Source: Bemisia tabaci
Lineage: Eukaryota > Arthropoda > Insecta > Hemiptera > Aleyrodidae
Length of the DNA stretch: 64,000 nucleotides
NCBI RefSeq assembly: GCF_918797505.1
Contig: NC_092794.1
Coordinates: 64,455,345 to 64,519,344, forward strand
Reading direction: 5' to 3'
In this document: positions 51,901-62,097 of the stretch, in pieces
Layout: every line of letters begins with the position of its first letter
How positions within the stretch are numbered: position 1 is the first letter of the stretch
Program-made: the position numbers and the translations under genes
The notes under the pieces: generated by a model
The model's input: only the letters and a program-made list of their open reading frames with translations
What the model was told of the DNA's origin: nothing
Database searches by the model: none

Positions 51901-54900
51901 CGGCAAAATACAGGCGGCCCATGGGCGGTAAGTAAGTACATCCGGCCCTGCTTAGAGTAGGATCAGATCCTACTTTTAAGGTCAAGACGCGGGTGTACTA
52001 GCCCTTAAACGTTGTCCAATTAGCTCGCAGGATTGAAACCTTGAATTACAAACAATTACATACCTGAACGTAGGGTAGTTGATCGGTGGAGTTGTGAACG
52101 GAGGTGGTGATGAGCGGCTGGGACACGATGGCCGACGTCACCGGTAGCGTTGTTACTGCGTTGCTCGCGATGAGTGCGCTGGCTGTGCTGTGATTAAACT
52201 GAATGTTGTTGTTCATCTGGCTGATTCTCAGCTCCTTGTCCAATGGGTTCTCTTTCGTTTCCTTCGTCACGTCCGGCGTCGGGATTCGAGGTCGGTTCTT
52301 CAGTGTTACTGCAAAACCACAATCCCATGCTTAATTTTCATCCTGATTTGGGAGTATTTAAATCAAAAGCAACTATATCTTTTCTGATATCGTCACCTCC
52401 CGGGCAAAGTATCACAAGCGCCATGCGACGTTTAAAAATTTCCGCCGCCATTTTATTTTTTTTACTGAGAAATTGTTGGTTGAATCTGTTCGAAAATTTC
52501 ACTAAATTTTATCGGCAGCACAAAGAAAATTCGGTGTAATTTTCGGACAGCTTCGTTGAACAATTTCTCTGTAACAAAATATAATGGCGGCGGAAATTTT
52601 TAAACGTCGCATGGCGCTTGTGATACTTTGCCTGGAAGGTGATGATATGAGCTCTGAGATCCATAAGAATACATGCATAACAGGGTTCATGTCACTATGG
52701 ATATGGTTACTTTTGATTTAAATACGTCCTTTTTGAGTAGATAACTATTAGTGCTCCCCCGAATGCTCATTGCCTATCCAGTAAAATTGAAGGCAAAATG
52801 AAAGTTGGCGTTTTTTGTTTAAAATTTACAAATCACCTATGCTACCGTTCTAGGGAGGAACACCTCATGAGCATTCGAATGTTGCCAAATTTCCTCTCAG
52901 AAAATGTTGATTTTTGATGAAAGTTATGCATATTTTCCACTTAAATTTTCAGATATTTTAGATCAAATTAAGCACACGAGAAATTTTCTCGCGAATTCGT
53001 GATTTGTCGAAGGAAATTTGGCAACATCTGGGGGCCCATACGATGTTTTCCCTTGGCACGGCAGCGTAGACCCAATCAAGGCAAAGAGCAAGATGAGCGT
53101 GCGCTATTCGAGGAGGCAACTATTCGTGCTCTCCAGTAGATTTAGTGCCTATCCTGGGAAATTGAAGGCGAAATAATGAAGTCGCCGAGAGATTGACACG
53201 TCTTCCATAAATTAATATAAACTGGACGCATTTCTGCCAAACGGAACTGTAGACGAGTGGAAAAGATTGGGTATGCTCTAGAAAGCTGCATAAGAAACAA
53301 TGTTAATGTGGGAGTGATTCCCTTTGGAGAAATGGAAAAGCGGGATTTTACATTCTGTCAAACGGAACTATGTGCCGACTGAAATCGGAACTCATGAGCC
53401 ATGGACATGGGACAAGAGCGTTATAGACAGGGTTTATGAGTTAAAGAGGACCACGCGGAGCCGCGGCGGTGGCTCTGTCGCACAGAAGTGGACCCAACAA
53501 TTTGGCAACACCGGGTTTGCTCCATTTAAACCTATGCTAAATAATCGATTCTTGTCGGAGCACCTGGCCTCTTCAAGAATCGATACATTTTCATAGGTTT
53601 AAATGGAGAAAAGGCAATGTTGCCAATTTGCTGGATCCGCCAATGCTGCCGCTGACGTCACTGGCGCTTTATAATTCCCATTCATCCTTTCAGTCCTTGA
53701 CTAACGCGCACACCCCATCATCCCCACCTATCTCTGGTTCCGTTTGGCAGAAATACGTCGAATTGAGAGTATGAAATTTCGGGAGTTACCTTGTCGGCCG
53801 AAGCGCTGTCCGCGCGCGGATTTGCGTCCGACGAACCTGTCGTAGAGGCTCATCTTCTGCTGCTCGCTTTTGGCGTGAGCTGAGATCTGGTTCCCGTTGG
53901 CCTGGCCGGAGGGCGGGAGACCGGCCTCGACGTTGTTGGCGTTGGCGGCGTTGCCCGCGTTGCCGTTGTTCGGGCTCGAGTAGACCGAGTTGTGCCGCGT
54001 CCGACCGAAGAGTCCGCCAGAAGAGTACGTCGACGAAGACCGGAACGAGCCCACCCGCAGCCGATGGAACCAGTTCTTGCTTCGCCGTTCCACCATTGGA
54101 GTGTCCACGCTCTCCTGAAGCCCAACAACCAACGAAACATGGTTACAACCAACAGAGATATATTCAGAACCAACTTACCCAAAAGCGTCCAATCCAAGTG
54201 CAAATTGAGGCTCCAAAGAGATTCATCGATTACCCCGCCTCACACAGCTAGCCAATAAGAGAGCTAGGAAAACCATCGATGAACCTCTTTGAATCCTCTA
54301 GTTTGTACATGGTCTGGACGCTTTGGACAAAACCAAAGACATAAAGACGGAGTGCTCGTATCTAAAAGCACGGGGAAAAAGTGAAGCCTGGTTTGGCGCT
54401 GGGTGCTTGTGTGAGTGTGTAAATGAGCGCGGGAATCCATGGCGGCAAACGGAAATTTGATTTGAACCTGTCCTCTTGATTTTTCCACATTTCTTCTTTT
54501 AAACGTGTTTTAAATGCCTGAAACGATTATATTAAGAAAGTTGGGACTGCGTCCTAATATAATACACCTACTTTTGCTCGGTAATAGGCAGTAATCTCAG
54601 ATAAAGTTGGTTTTTCTTTTGCTCATGGTGGTTCTGCCGGTTCAAACAGGCCGTTACAGTCCTAGATGACCGTTACTCCCAAATGAAATTAATCGGTCGA
54701 CGACGGACTAAAACTAACCTAAAGTTAAAAAAATATGAGTGGGTATGTGAATTTGGGCAAAAATCAACCTAGAATACTTTGTTTCCGCAATTTTATTTAG
54801 TTCCCGCCCTACATTTGAATTTCAAACTTGTCCCGATTTCGCCGCCAATCCTCTAGCCAATAGTAGAGGTGATTGAAAAGAAGCTTCATTTTTTGCTTTT

Positions 54901-57900
54901 AGCGCTCCGTCTTTATGTCTTTGGACAAAACCCGTTTTGAAGACCTGTTAGTTTGCTGTGGATCTACTAGTGGGCTGATGAGTTTCGGGTGACGTAATGT
55001 GCCAAACAAGTTTATCGAACTTCGGATTGTTTTCTGGACAAATTGGATAGGTCAATTGGAGTCCTGAGAGAAAAGCTTCCACTATTGTCGGGATAATTTC
55101 TTGCCCTAACCAGTACTGCCGTGATAGCGAAGAAAGCAGTATGTGTCAAATTTTCGAAATCGAGTTTCCTTCGAAATCCGTCTAATCTTTTTTAGATGAA
55201 ATCACTAAAAGAGGTAACACAGCAAAATTAATCTTAATTGTATGAAAACGAGACATACAAGAAAGCCGTAGGTGCACAAAAAATGACGCAGTTCCAGGCA
55301 AGACAGCAGTAAGTGACATCATTCCTCCAGAGAGCTAATGAAAACAGTGCTTTCAAGTAAAATGCCGCCCTCTTCTGCCAATTTCTAATCTGGAAATGTG
55401 TATGTTGTGTGTCCAAAACGCAACCACGAAATCATACAGAAGATATCACTTAGGTACGGCTGTCTTGCCTGACAATGGCCTAGCATGAAAATGAAAAATG
55501 CCCTTTTTATATAATTGAAATTAAATCGGTCGATTTATAATCATCCAAATGATTTCTAGGAATCTTCCGGATGATCAGTGGCAATTTGTCAAAAAACGAT
55601 GGGTTCTTTCAATATAATTTTCCGGTCAGACACTTTCTGAGATCGTTTTCTCAAAACTTTATTTTCGCACTTACTGCTCTCTTCGCTATCACGGCAGAGT
55701 ACCTGGTCCATAGCTTTCGGGAGAATTTGAGGGAGAGATCATGCAAGTTTGACAGAAAATAAACACAAATTTACATAGTCGGCGTATGTGTCGTCAGGAT
55801 TGACTGACTTCCTGCGCGAAGACACAACGTTGGCGTAGAGACCATCCGACTCCTTGACCTTGTAAAAGTCGGCCGAGGCTTTTGGCTCCGAGCGGCGGTA
55901 GTGCTCCGAGGCGACTGTGTAGGGTAGATCTTTGGGCACCACCTCGTCCCAATATTGGTCCTTGAGCAGCTCCGGATGTTCCTCGTGCATCTCGTCCACA
56001 ATCATGTACGCAGCCTGAACAGGTGAAACAAGGGTATATATCAGTGAAAAAGCTATCATTTGGACGTCAGAACATGAATACTAGAACGTATCTTTGGAAC
56101 ATAGTAACTGCTATTCTTCACAAAAAATTGTTTATGAAAACTAGTGAGGGAACTCTTTGTAGTTTCGCTTTATTCTGAGCGGCGACTATTCGAACACAGC
56201 AGTCAAGGGTTTGCATACCTACTATATTTGAAGGCGATTTTTGCCAGCGCGTCAAAAAGTGAATAAACACTCTCTGAAGTTTCGGCTGTGTATGAAAACT
56301 AGTGAGGGAACTCTTTGCAGTTTCGCTTTATCCCGAGCGATAACTATTCGAACATAGCAGTCAAAGTGTTGCATAACCACCGTATTTGAAGGCGGTTTCT
56401 GTGAGCGCGTCAGAAAGTGGCACTCTTGGCAGGTAAAGAGACACTCTTCAAAGTGTCACTTTTCCTCAAGCGATAACTATTCGAACACAGCAGTTAAGGG
56501 GTTACACACCCACCGTATTTAAGGCGGTTTGTGTCAGCGCGTAGAATAGTGAATGGAGAATTCAAGAGAGTCGTGAAAGTTTAACTTTACTTCGAGTGAT
56601 AACTATTTGAACATAGCAGTCAAGGGGTTGTATAACCACCGCATTTTAGGACGATTTTTATTAGCGCGTCAAAAAGAATCTAGACACTTTTTAAAGTGTC
56701 ACTTTACATCAAGCGATAACTATTCGAACACAGCAGTCAAGGGGTTGCATACCCACCGTATTTGAAGGCGCTTTTTAAGAACGCGTCAAACAGTGGTTGC
56801 ACACTCTTAAAAGTGTCACTTTACCTCAAGCGATAACTATTCGAACACAGCAGTCAAGGGGTTGCCATACCCCACCGTATTTGAAGCGCTTTTTAAGAAC
56901 GCGTCAAACAGTGGTTGCACACTCTTAAAAGTGTCACTTTACCTCAAGCGATAACTATTCGAACACAGCAGTCAAGGGGTTGCATACCCACCGTATTTGA
57001 AGGCGCTTTTTAAGAACGCGTCAAACAGTGGTTGCACACTCTTAAAAGTGTCACTTTACCTCAAGCGATAACTATTCGAACACAGCAGTCAAGGGGTTGC
57101 ATACCCACCGTATTTGAAGGCGCTTTTTAAGAACGCGTCAAACAGTGGTTGCACACTCTTAAAAGTGTCACTTTACCTCAAGCGATAACTATTCGAACAC
57201 AGCGGTCGAGGGGTTGCATCCCTAGCGTATCTTAAAGCGGTTTTTGCCCGAGCGTAGAATAGTGCCTAACCTACTCACTCTCGTTTATTTGAAACGATTG
57301 ATATGAAAACCGGACATGTCTCCAATCTGATAAAATGCACTCAGTAGTGAAGAAAGCATTATTTAGCACGTATTTTTAATTTTTTTTTTTTGTAAAAAAA
57401 ATGAGGCAGCATTCATCGTCATTTCCTACACACAGCTCTTTTTTTGGAGATCTTACATTGTTTACATTGTGATGAAGGGAGGTTGAAGCAGAGACCGAAT
57501 TTTGTTGGTCCTTTCACCGTACTTAGGACGAGTCTCGACTGCGCTAGCTTAAGTCCGGCCTAGCGCTTCTAACTGGCCAGTGGTGCAGTTTGGACTCATC
57601 AATGGGTGTTACACTTCTAAATTCGGCCCCAAGTCCTTAAAATAGCCATCATGAAAGGAAAGAATAAACCCCAGTAAAAATTGGCAATAAGAGCTGCGTT
57701 TCAAAATACCATGGGAATTTTTATAGCCGGCTAAAGAAGGCTACAGAAAAGCATATAGCTGGCTGTAGAATGCGGAGAAAATCATACAGCCGGGCTATAC
57801 GAAGCGATAAAAAATTATGCAGCCGGACTATAGTTCCTATCGCCGGGCTTTACACTTTATCGCCTGGCTGTTTTTTTTCGCCATCGATTGTAAAAGGCTA

Positions 57901-60900
57901 TAAGAAATTGCGTAGAAATTCGTGTGCTTTGGAAATCATTAAGTTTGATACGGAACCACCTCAATATTTACAAAACACACGTTATATTTTCCTTTAATAC
58001 ATATTTTTTTCATCAATTAAAATGAGAATAATCCATACAGGATGTGCAAACATTTCAAAATCATGAGTTGAATAACGCTGACTCCGCCAGATTAAATATT
58101 AGAGCCTAACACAAAGCGGAGCGGCGCGGCGACGCACTGGCGCCTACAAACCTAACAGGGATACTTCACGCATTGCGCAACGCGTGAAGTATCCCTGTTA
58201 GGTTTGTAGGCGCCAATGCGCGTTCCGCGCTGGCTGCCCGCCTGCCGCACCGCAGCGTGCCACGGCGCGGCGCTTGAAGCAACTATTTCACACCAGAGGT
58301 ATTGCACAGCATCACACGAAACTGAAGGCGCTCTAATATATTAGGAATGGCAGCATCCGTCAAAAGTACGGAGCTTTCCTCGAAAAATAAATCAAGATAC
58401 TACGGCCCAAAAAGAGAGCAGTGGTCCAAAAACTCAATAAGTCCTAGCATCCGTAATTAGTGACGTTTAGCATACACTTAATCGCCTGGCTGTGAGTTGC
58501 TTAGTCGTCATCGGCTATAAAAGGCTATAAGAAATTGTGTAGCCAGCTATAGAAGCTATTGGAAATCTTACAGCCGGCCGTAGTTCTATGGTATTTTGAA
58601 ACACAGACTCTACTGCAAATTTTTACCAGGAAAAATAATTTATAAATATGCAGTTCTGCAAGTTTGATTTTTCACCAACCAGGCAAATATTCCTCTAAAC
58701 TTTGAGTAGGGCACCTGTAGACGGTTACCCTATCCGTGCATGCGAGCTTTATGTCTGTTGTAAGAAAGCTCAGAGAATCGAATGTGCGATACATGGACGA
58801 TTCAAAGTTCGCGGAAAATACCTATTCAAGAAAAGTGCGTTTTAACTTCAAGGACATTTCCCTCTAACGGTGTATGGTCTTGGCAGCAACAATTTATTCT
58901 TTCAATTTGGAGTTAGATTCTTTGTTAAAACTCTGCAACACCTGTTTTTTGAAAGTTACAGAATTTGCATTCTGCTGGTCAAAGAGGGATAATTCTGACC
59001 CTCATTCCCGCTCCGAAGCTCACACAAATTTTTCTTCAGTCCCAAAAATATGTCGGAAAATATATGGACTGTCGGGATGTGAAGAAATACGACCTGTGAG
59101 GAAATTATTTTCCAGCAATGGCGCGTTTTGTCTTTTTCTAGTGTAAAGTCTACGAGTGCCCTATGCTGCCATTGCAAGTGTCTTTACGTAATGGAGGCTG
59201 GTGGCACCATGGCTAGCAAATGGCCCAACTTGGCCTTCGTTGTCGCAAGACTTGGCCAGGTTTGTCTGATCGTGCCGATTTGCCCACCAAATCGGCCAAT
59301 TACCTGAATAATTAATTCTGCTCACCATTTTTCGAGCGAACCGACAACCTTGGGTTCGGTTAATTACTTCGCGAAGGGGACTCTCGCTGTTGTCACATTT
59401 AAACAAGCAGCGAGAAGGAGGGAGGGGGGTCAACAAATCTCTGCCACCCCTCTGAGTAATGAAAACTTAAAATCAGAGACTACATTGTCTGGAATAATAT
59501 TTATGGGCAGAAATATTATCAAGAAATTCGCCATTAGTGAGGGCAAGCAAGACTGTTAACCTCCAATTTAATTCAAAATAATTACCTTCATTCCACTTAG
59601 GATTCTCTTTTTCGCATAGATCGTCACCTTCCGGCCAAAGTATCGCAAGCGCCATGCGACGTTTCACTCTGGAAAAAAAAAGACGCTTGGATCTGGAGTC
59701 CAGAATCTTGAAAACAACGACAAGAAAAAATACTCTTGATTCAATCGTATTTTTGGTTAGATTGAGAACCAAGCCTCTTAATTCAAGCGGGTTTCCTTTT
59801 GATCCGGGCAAAAATCCGTTGGAATCAAGAGTATTTTTTCTTATCATTGTTTTCAAGAGTCTGGACTCTAGATCCAAGCGACGTTTTTTCCAGTGCAACA
59901 TTTCTGCCGCCAGTTTATTTTTTAGAGAGAAATTGTGAGTTGAAACAGTTCGAAAATTTCCCTGACTTTTATCGGCAGCTGAAAGAAAATGCAGTGAAAT
60001 TTTCAAACAGATTCAACCAACAATTTCTCTGTAAAAAAATAGAATGGACGCGAAAATTTTTTAACGTCGATTAGCGGTTGTGATACTTTAGCCAGAAGGT
60101 GATGATACATGAACCAAATGTTCACCAAATCGGCGAATGAAATAGTTTTTGCGATCGAAAATAGAGAGATTTTACTGACCTTGATGTGGCGGTCAATGAG
60201 CCAGTTGAGTTCGATGTCATCGTCGTCTTCGCCAAATGGGCCGATTAAAACTTCAGCGACTTTCAACCAGCCGATGTAAAATGCAAACTGAAATCAATTT
60301 TATTCAAATTTGTTGTTAACATTAATAAAATAGTGTGATTTCGAAACAGTGTGTAGTCTGGGCTAAAAACCTATGTTGCGCGAAAATTCCAACCCTACAT
60401 TTAAAATTTCCAATTTCATTTCCCTGCTCTCCCTGCCCCCACCCCCCTCCATGAAGACAAACTCTCTGACGGCTAATACTGTACGTAAAAAGTGAATCAT
60501 TAAACATACGCATTCATTTGACAGTAACCTGCTTCATCATTCATCTTAAAATAGCGCACAACTCGGCTTCCGAAGTTTGCTCGACAACTTAGCGCCGAGA
60601 AGGAGAGCTTTAGACTATTTAAGTCTGTGATAGACTATTTATGGTCACGTCTCACTAATACCAATAGACGAACAGTGCCGTTCTGAAACTCGGGCAAGGT
60701 GTGCAAATCTATGACTCACAGCCTAAAGTCAACAGTAAACCGAAGCGTTCTAGAGCCATTGGAGTGTATATACCTGCAAGGAGTATACGCAGGCGAGTTT
60801 TTGCCTCCTACGAAGCTTCGAAACTTTATATTTCTCTCTTGTGCTAAGGAAAAACGCCGTATGAGCGTTTGGATGATGCCAAATTTCCTCTCCGGAAATA

Positions 60901-62097
60901 TTTATTCTTGAAAAAGTAATACATATTTTTCCTAGAAATTTTGAGACAATTGAGATCAAAGTACGAGGAAAATTCTCTGAAAAATCGGAAGGAAAATATT
61001 TATAAATTTTCTAAAAAATTCGTGATTTGACAAATTACATTCGACAACGTCTGAAGGCTCATACGGCGTTTTTCCTTAGAACGGCAGTTCCGTGCGTGTA
61101 TTAGGCTAATATCTTTCACTGACATGTTTCGAGGGATAGTTTTGTGACGTTCACGGTCAATTTCATAATTATTGAAATGGAGTGTTGTACTAGTCACAGT
61201 ATTGCTTTCGGTCATTTCAACTTGAAATGTAGTCATGCAAAAATTTATCAGATCAGTCATAACGTCAGATTTCTGCGTCGAATAGTAACAGAGATATCAA
61301 CAATCGAAAAACACGGCATATGACAGCATCCCCGCGGCAGTGAATACCGCGGTTGATAAAACTAAGATGGAAGAAACCATGGTGTACACACACCAGGGTG
61401 GATACTATCGTACGCCGGGGGTTTTTTTTTTTTTGGGGGGGGGGGAGGGGGGATGAGCGATATCTATGTTAATATTGGGCTTGGAAACTTTGCGTTTGAA
61501 CAGATCTGAGTATTTCTTGCTAATCTGTCAACTTCAGCCATCAAAACACGATTCTGCGACAAACACAAGTGGTTCTTCGCTTCAACAAGTACTAATCGGC
61601 GGTGATATTGCAGAGATGTGAATCTCGCTCTTATTTCTTTACATCAAAAGAGAACGAACCAAAATTTTTGCTCGAAATTTTCACAGAATGCTTTTCCCAC
61701 GGAGAATAAAACTGAGGAAATTTTCAGAAAAAGACGTTGAGGATTTTCTATTTGAAAAATAAATTATAACAAGAAGTCTGCACATTGCCTTGTTCTTTTG
61801 AAGAACTTCAGCTTTTTGAAGTTTCACTAAAAAAAGAATAATAATTTATGAAAAAAAAATGACGAGCGTATGCGACTGTTGATTTCAAAGTTCAGTCATC
61901 AATACGTTTAAATTTATTTGACGACTATATAAAATGAAGGGTCTGTGACGGAAAAATATAGCGATGCTTACCTCTAATACCAAAATAATAGGAAAATAAG
62001 TATCTAGATTCTCAAGCCCGGACCTTTTACTGAGCCCGAACGGTTGAGCAGCCATTAGTTCAATTAAAAAATACGAGTAGACCGCTAGGGTAACCAC
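48971..62097 (-). CDS. Bestrophin family chloride channel, 3' six exons (5' part outside window)
   Basis: Bestrophins are calcium-activated, pentameric anion channels of plasma and internal membranes. In-window coding exons in transcript order are 61972-62097, 60180-60287, 55775-56014, 53790-54114, 52064-52308 and 48971-49363. GT-AG borders and phases (0,0,0,1,0) all agree, giving 478 residues to the stop. The first exon continues the conserved VVTLAVYS transmembrane segment. The second has [20 protein letters not shown], whose Glu/Asp cluster is the calcium clasp, then ELNWLIDRH. The third has [20 protein letters not shown] and [11 protein letters not shown]. The fourth begins [11 protein letters not shown] and has an Asn/Gly/Ala-rich stretch. 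The last two exons form a Ser/Thr-rich cytosolic tail ending KKEVYV, which resembles a PDZ ligand (inference). The introns hold most of the transposons between 49 and 61 kb. The N-terminal pore helices must lie beyond 64000. Confidence 0.95.
49437..49579. mobile_element. Short palindromic element in bestrophin last intron
   Basis: Ends ATTGGGCTGCATTTTGTAAT and GCAAAATGCAGTCCAAT are complementary, with inner TTTGGACCTGTAAATTC paired to GAATTTATAGGTCCAAA. About 143 bp, MITE-like, 70 bp from exon 6. Confidence 0.75.
49588..49817. mobile_element. Palindromic MITE, family 1, copy 3
   Basis: It shares the family ends (CACATCAGCTAATGCC and its complement) and the interior TTTCAGTGAATTTTCTGCAT. Its right edge abuts the truncated left end of the GGGCCGGATT-type element. 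Confidence 0.8.
49987..50860. mobile_element. 874-bp foldback transposon with 9-bp target duplication
   Basis: The termini are TAGAGTGCGGCT and the complement of TAGGGTGCGGCT. Near-perfect arms of about 310 bp (49987-50316 and 50548-50860) surround a spacer of about 230 bp. Flanking GGACAACAC is duplicated at 49978-49986 and 50861-50869. Copy 1 of the host element has the corresponding site as a single GACAGCACC-like sequence near 36965, that is, the unoccupied site. No transposase ORF; non-autonomous. Confidence 0.95.
51481..51865. mobile_element. 385-bp TIR element with 8-bp target duplication
   Basis: The ends TAGAGTACCTTTATAGCGAG and the complement of TAGAGTACCTGTATAGCGAG are near-perfect over about 26 bp. 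Flanks are CTTTTTAT (51473-51480) and GTTTTTAT (51866-51873), an 8-bp duplication with one mismatch. The matching site in copy 1 near 36420 is uninterrupted. Eight-base duplications fit hAT-type transposases among others. Confidence 0.85.
52389..52647. mobile_element. Palindromic MITE, family 2, copy 2 (bestrophin intron 4)
   Basis: It shares ends with copies at 4762 and 59618. Its arms CGCCATGCGACGTTTAAAAA and TTTTTAAACGTCGCATGGCG are exact complements, so this is the best-preserved member. It starts only 80 bp from the fifth in-window bestrophin exon. Confidence 0.85.
52846..53068. mobile_element. Palindromic MITE, family 3, copy 1
   Basis: Inverted words TGTTGCCAAATTTCCTC and its complement TTTGGCAACA lie near each end. 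The interior matches 60840-61085. Confidence 0.7.
53218..53762. mobile_element. Inverted-repeat element next to a bestrophin exon, with an inner palindrome
   Basis: Outer ends share TTTCTGCCAAACGGAAC and its complement. An inner palindrome spans about 53498-53632 (CTCCATTTAAACCTATG and complement). The right edge is 28 bp from the splice donor of the exon ending at 53790. A short ORF across it is not convincing. Confidence 0.65.
55111..55714. mobile_element. TIR element with CTGCCGTGATAGCGAAGA ends
   Basis: TACTGCCGTGATAGCGAAGA near 55127 is complemented near 55694. A diverged copy in opposite orientation occupies about 63295-63945, where it is interrupted. No coding potential seen. Confidence 0.7.
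56133..57290. repeat. Satellite-like tandem array, about 117-bp unit, nine copies
   Basis: The word GATAACTATTCGAACACAGC or a variant recurs at about 56179, 56337, 56470, 56596, 56713, 56830, 56948, 57065 and 57182. Spacing falls from 158 to a steady 117-118 bp. The last five units are almost identical; the first four differ in sequence and length. It lies in the bestrophin intron just upstream, in transcript sense, of the 55775-56014 exon. Confidence 0.95.
57669..58630. mobile_element. TIR element rich in GCCGGCTATA words, with a nested GC-rich insert
   Basis: The ends CCAGTAAAAATTGGCAATAA and the complement of CCTGGTAAAAATTTGCAGTA continue into matching TTTCAAAATACCAT. Subterminal words AGCCGGCTATA and AAAGGCTATAAGAAATTG occur at both sides (57720-57910 and 58520-58580). 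The middle is interrupted by unrelated sequence including the 58138-58215 hairpin. Confidence 0.75.
58138..58215. repeat. Perfect 34-bp inverted repeat with short loop
   Basis: 58138-58171 is exactly complementary to 58182-58215, with a 10-base loop. The arm starts TGGCGCCTACAAACCTAACA and ends in ATACTTCACGC. The same module, GCCTACAAG...ATACTTCACGCAT, is repeated in both copies of the GGGCCGGATT element. Confidence 0.9.
59618..60104. mobile_element. Palindromic MITE, family 2, copy 3, interrupted
   Basis: It has the family ends and interior, but it is split by a 230-bp element at 59665-59894. It lies 75 bp from the bestrophin exon 60180-60287. Confidence 0.85.
59665..59894. mobile_element. 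230-bp nested MITE with 9-bp target duplication
   Basis: The inverted ends run about 75 bp: GACGCTTGGATCTGGAGTCC against GGACTCTAGATCCAAGCGAC. Flanks GCGACGTTT (59656-59664) and GCAACATTT (59895-59903) form a 9-bp duplication with two mismatches. The uninterrupted sequence is seen in the copies at 52389 and 4762. This family is distinct from the host MITE. Confidence 0.85.
60840..61085. mobile_element. Palindromic MITE, family 3, copy 2
   Basis: The ends TAAGGAAAAACGCCGTATGA and the complement near 61070 are a near-exact pair. It is better preserved than the copy at 52846. Confidence 0.8.

Larger units (their letters stand above)
49820..51953. mobile_element. GGGCCGGATT-ended element, copy 2, with two nested insertions
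   Basis: Inverse orientation relative to 36338-39073. The right end reads TACATCCGGCCCT. The left end lacks about 30 bp of the terminus seen in copy 1, probably lost at the junction with the MITE at 49588-49817. It carries a foldback element (49987-50860) and a smaller TIR element (51481-51865). Both are absent from copy 1, so they inserted after the copies separated. Confidence 0.85.

Noticed and set aside
53324..53596. 90-residue plus-strand ORF inside the bestrophin intron
   Set aside because: It lies within an inverted-repeat element and has no domain.
56133..57290. CRISPR-like array
   Set aside because: It is eukaryotic intronic DNA. Units are contiguous with no unique spacers, so it is a satellite.
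59473..60006. 177-residue minus-strand ORF
   Set aside because: It spans two nested palindromic MITEs, and its internal peptide symmetry comes from the inverted repeats.
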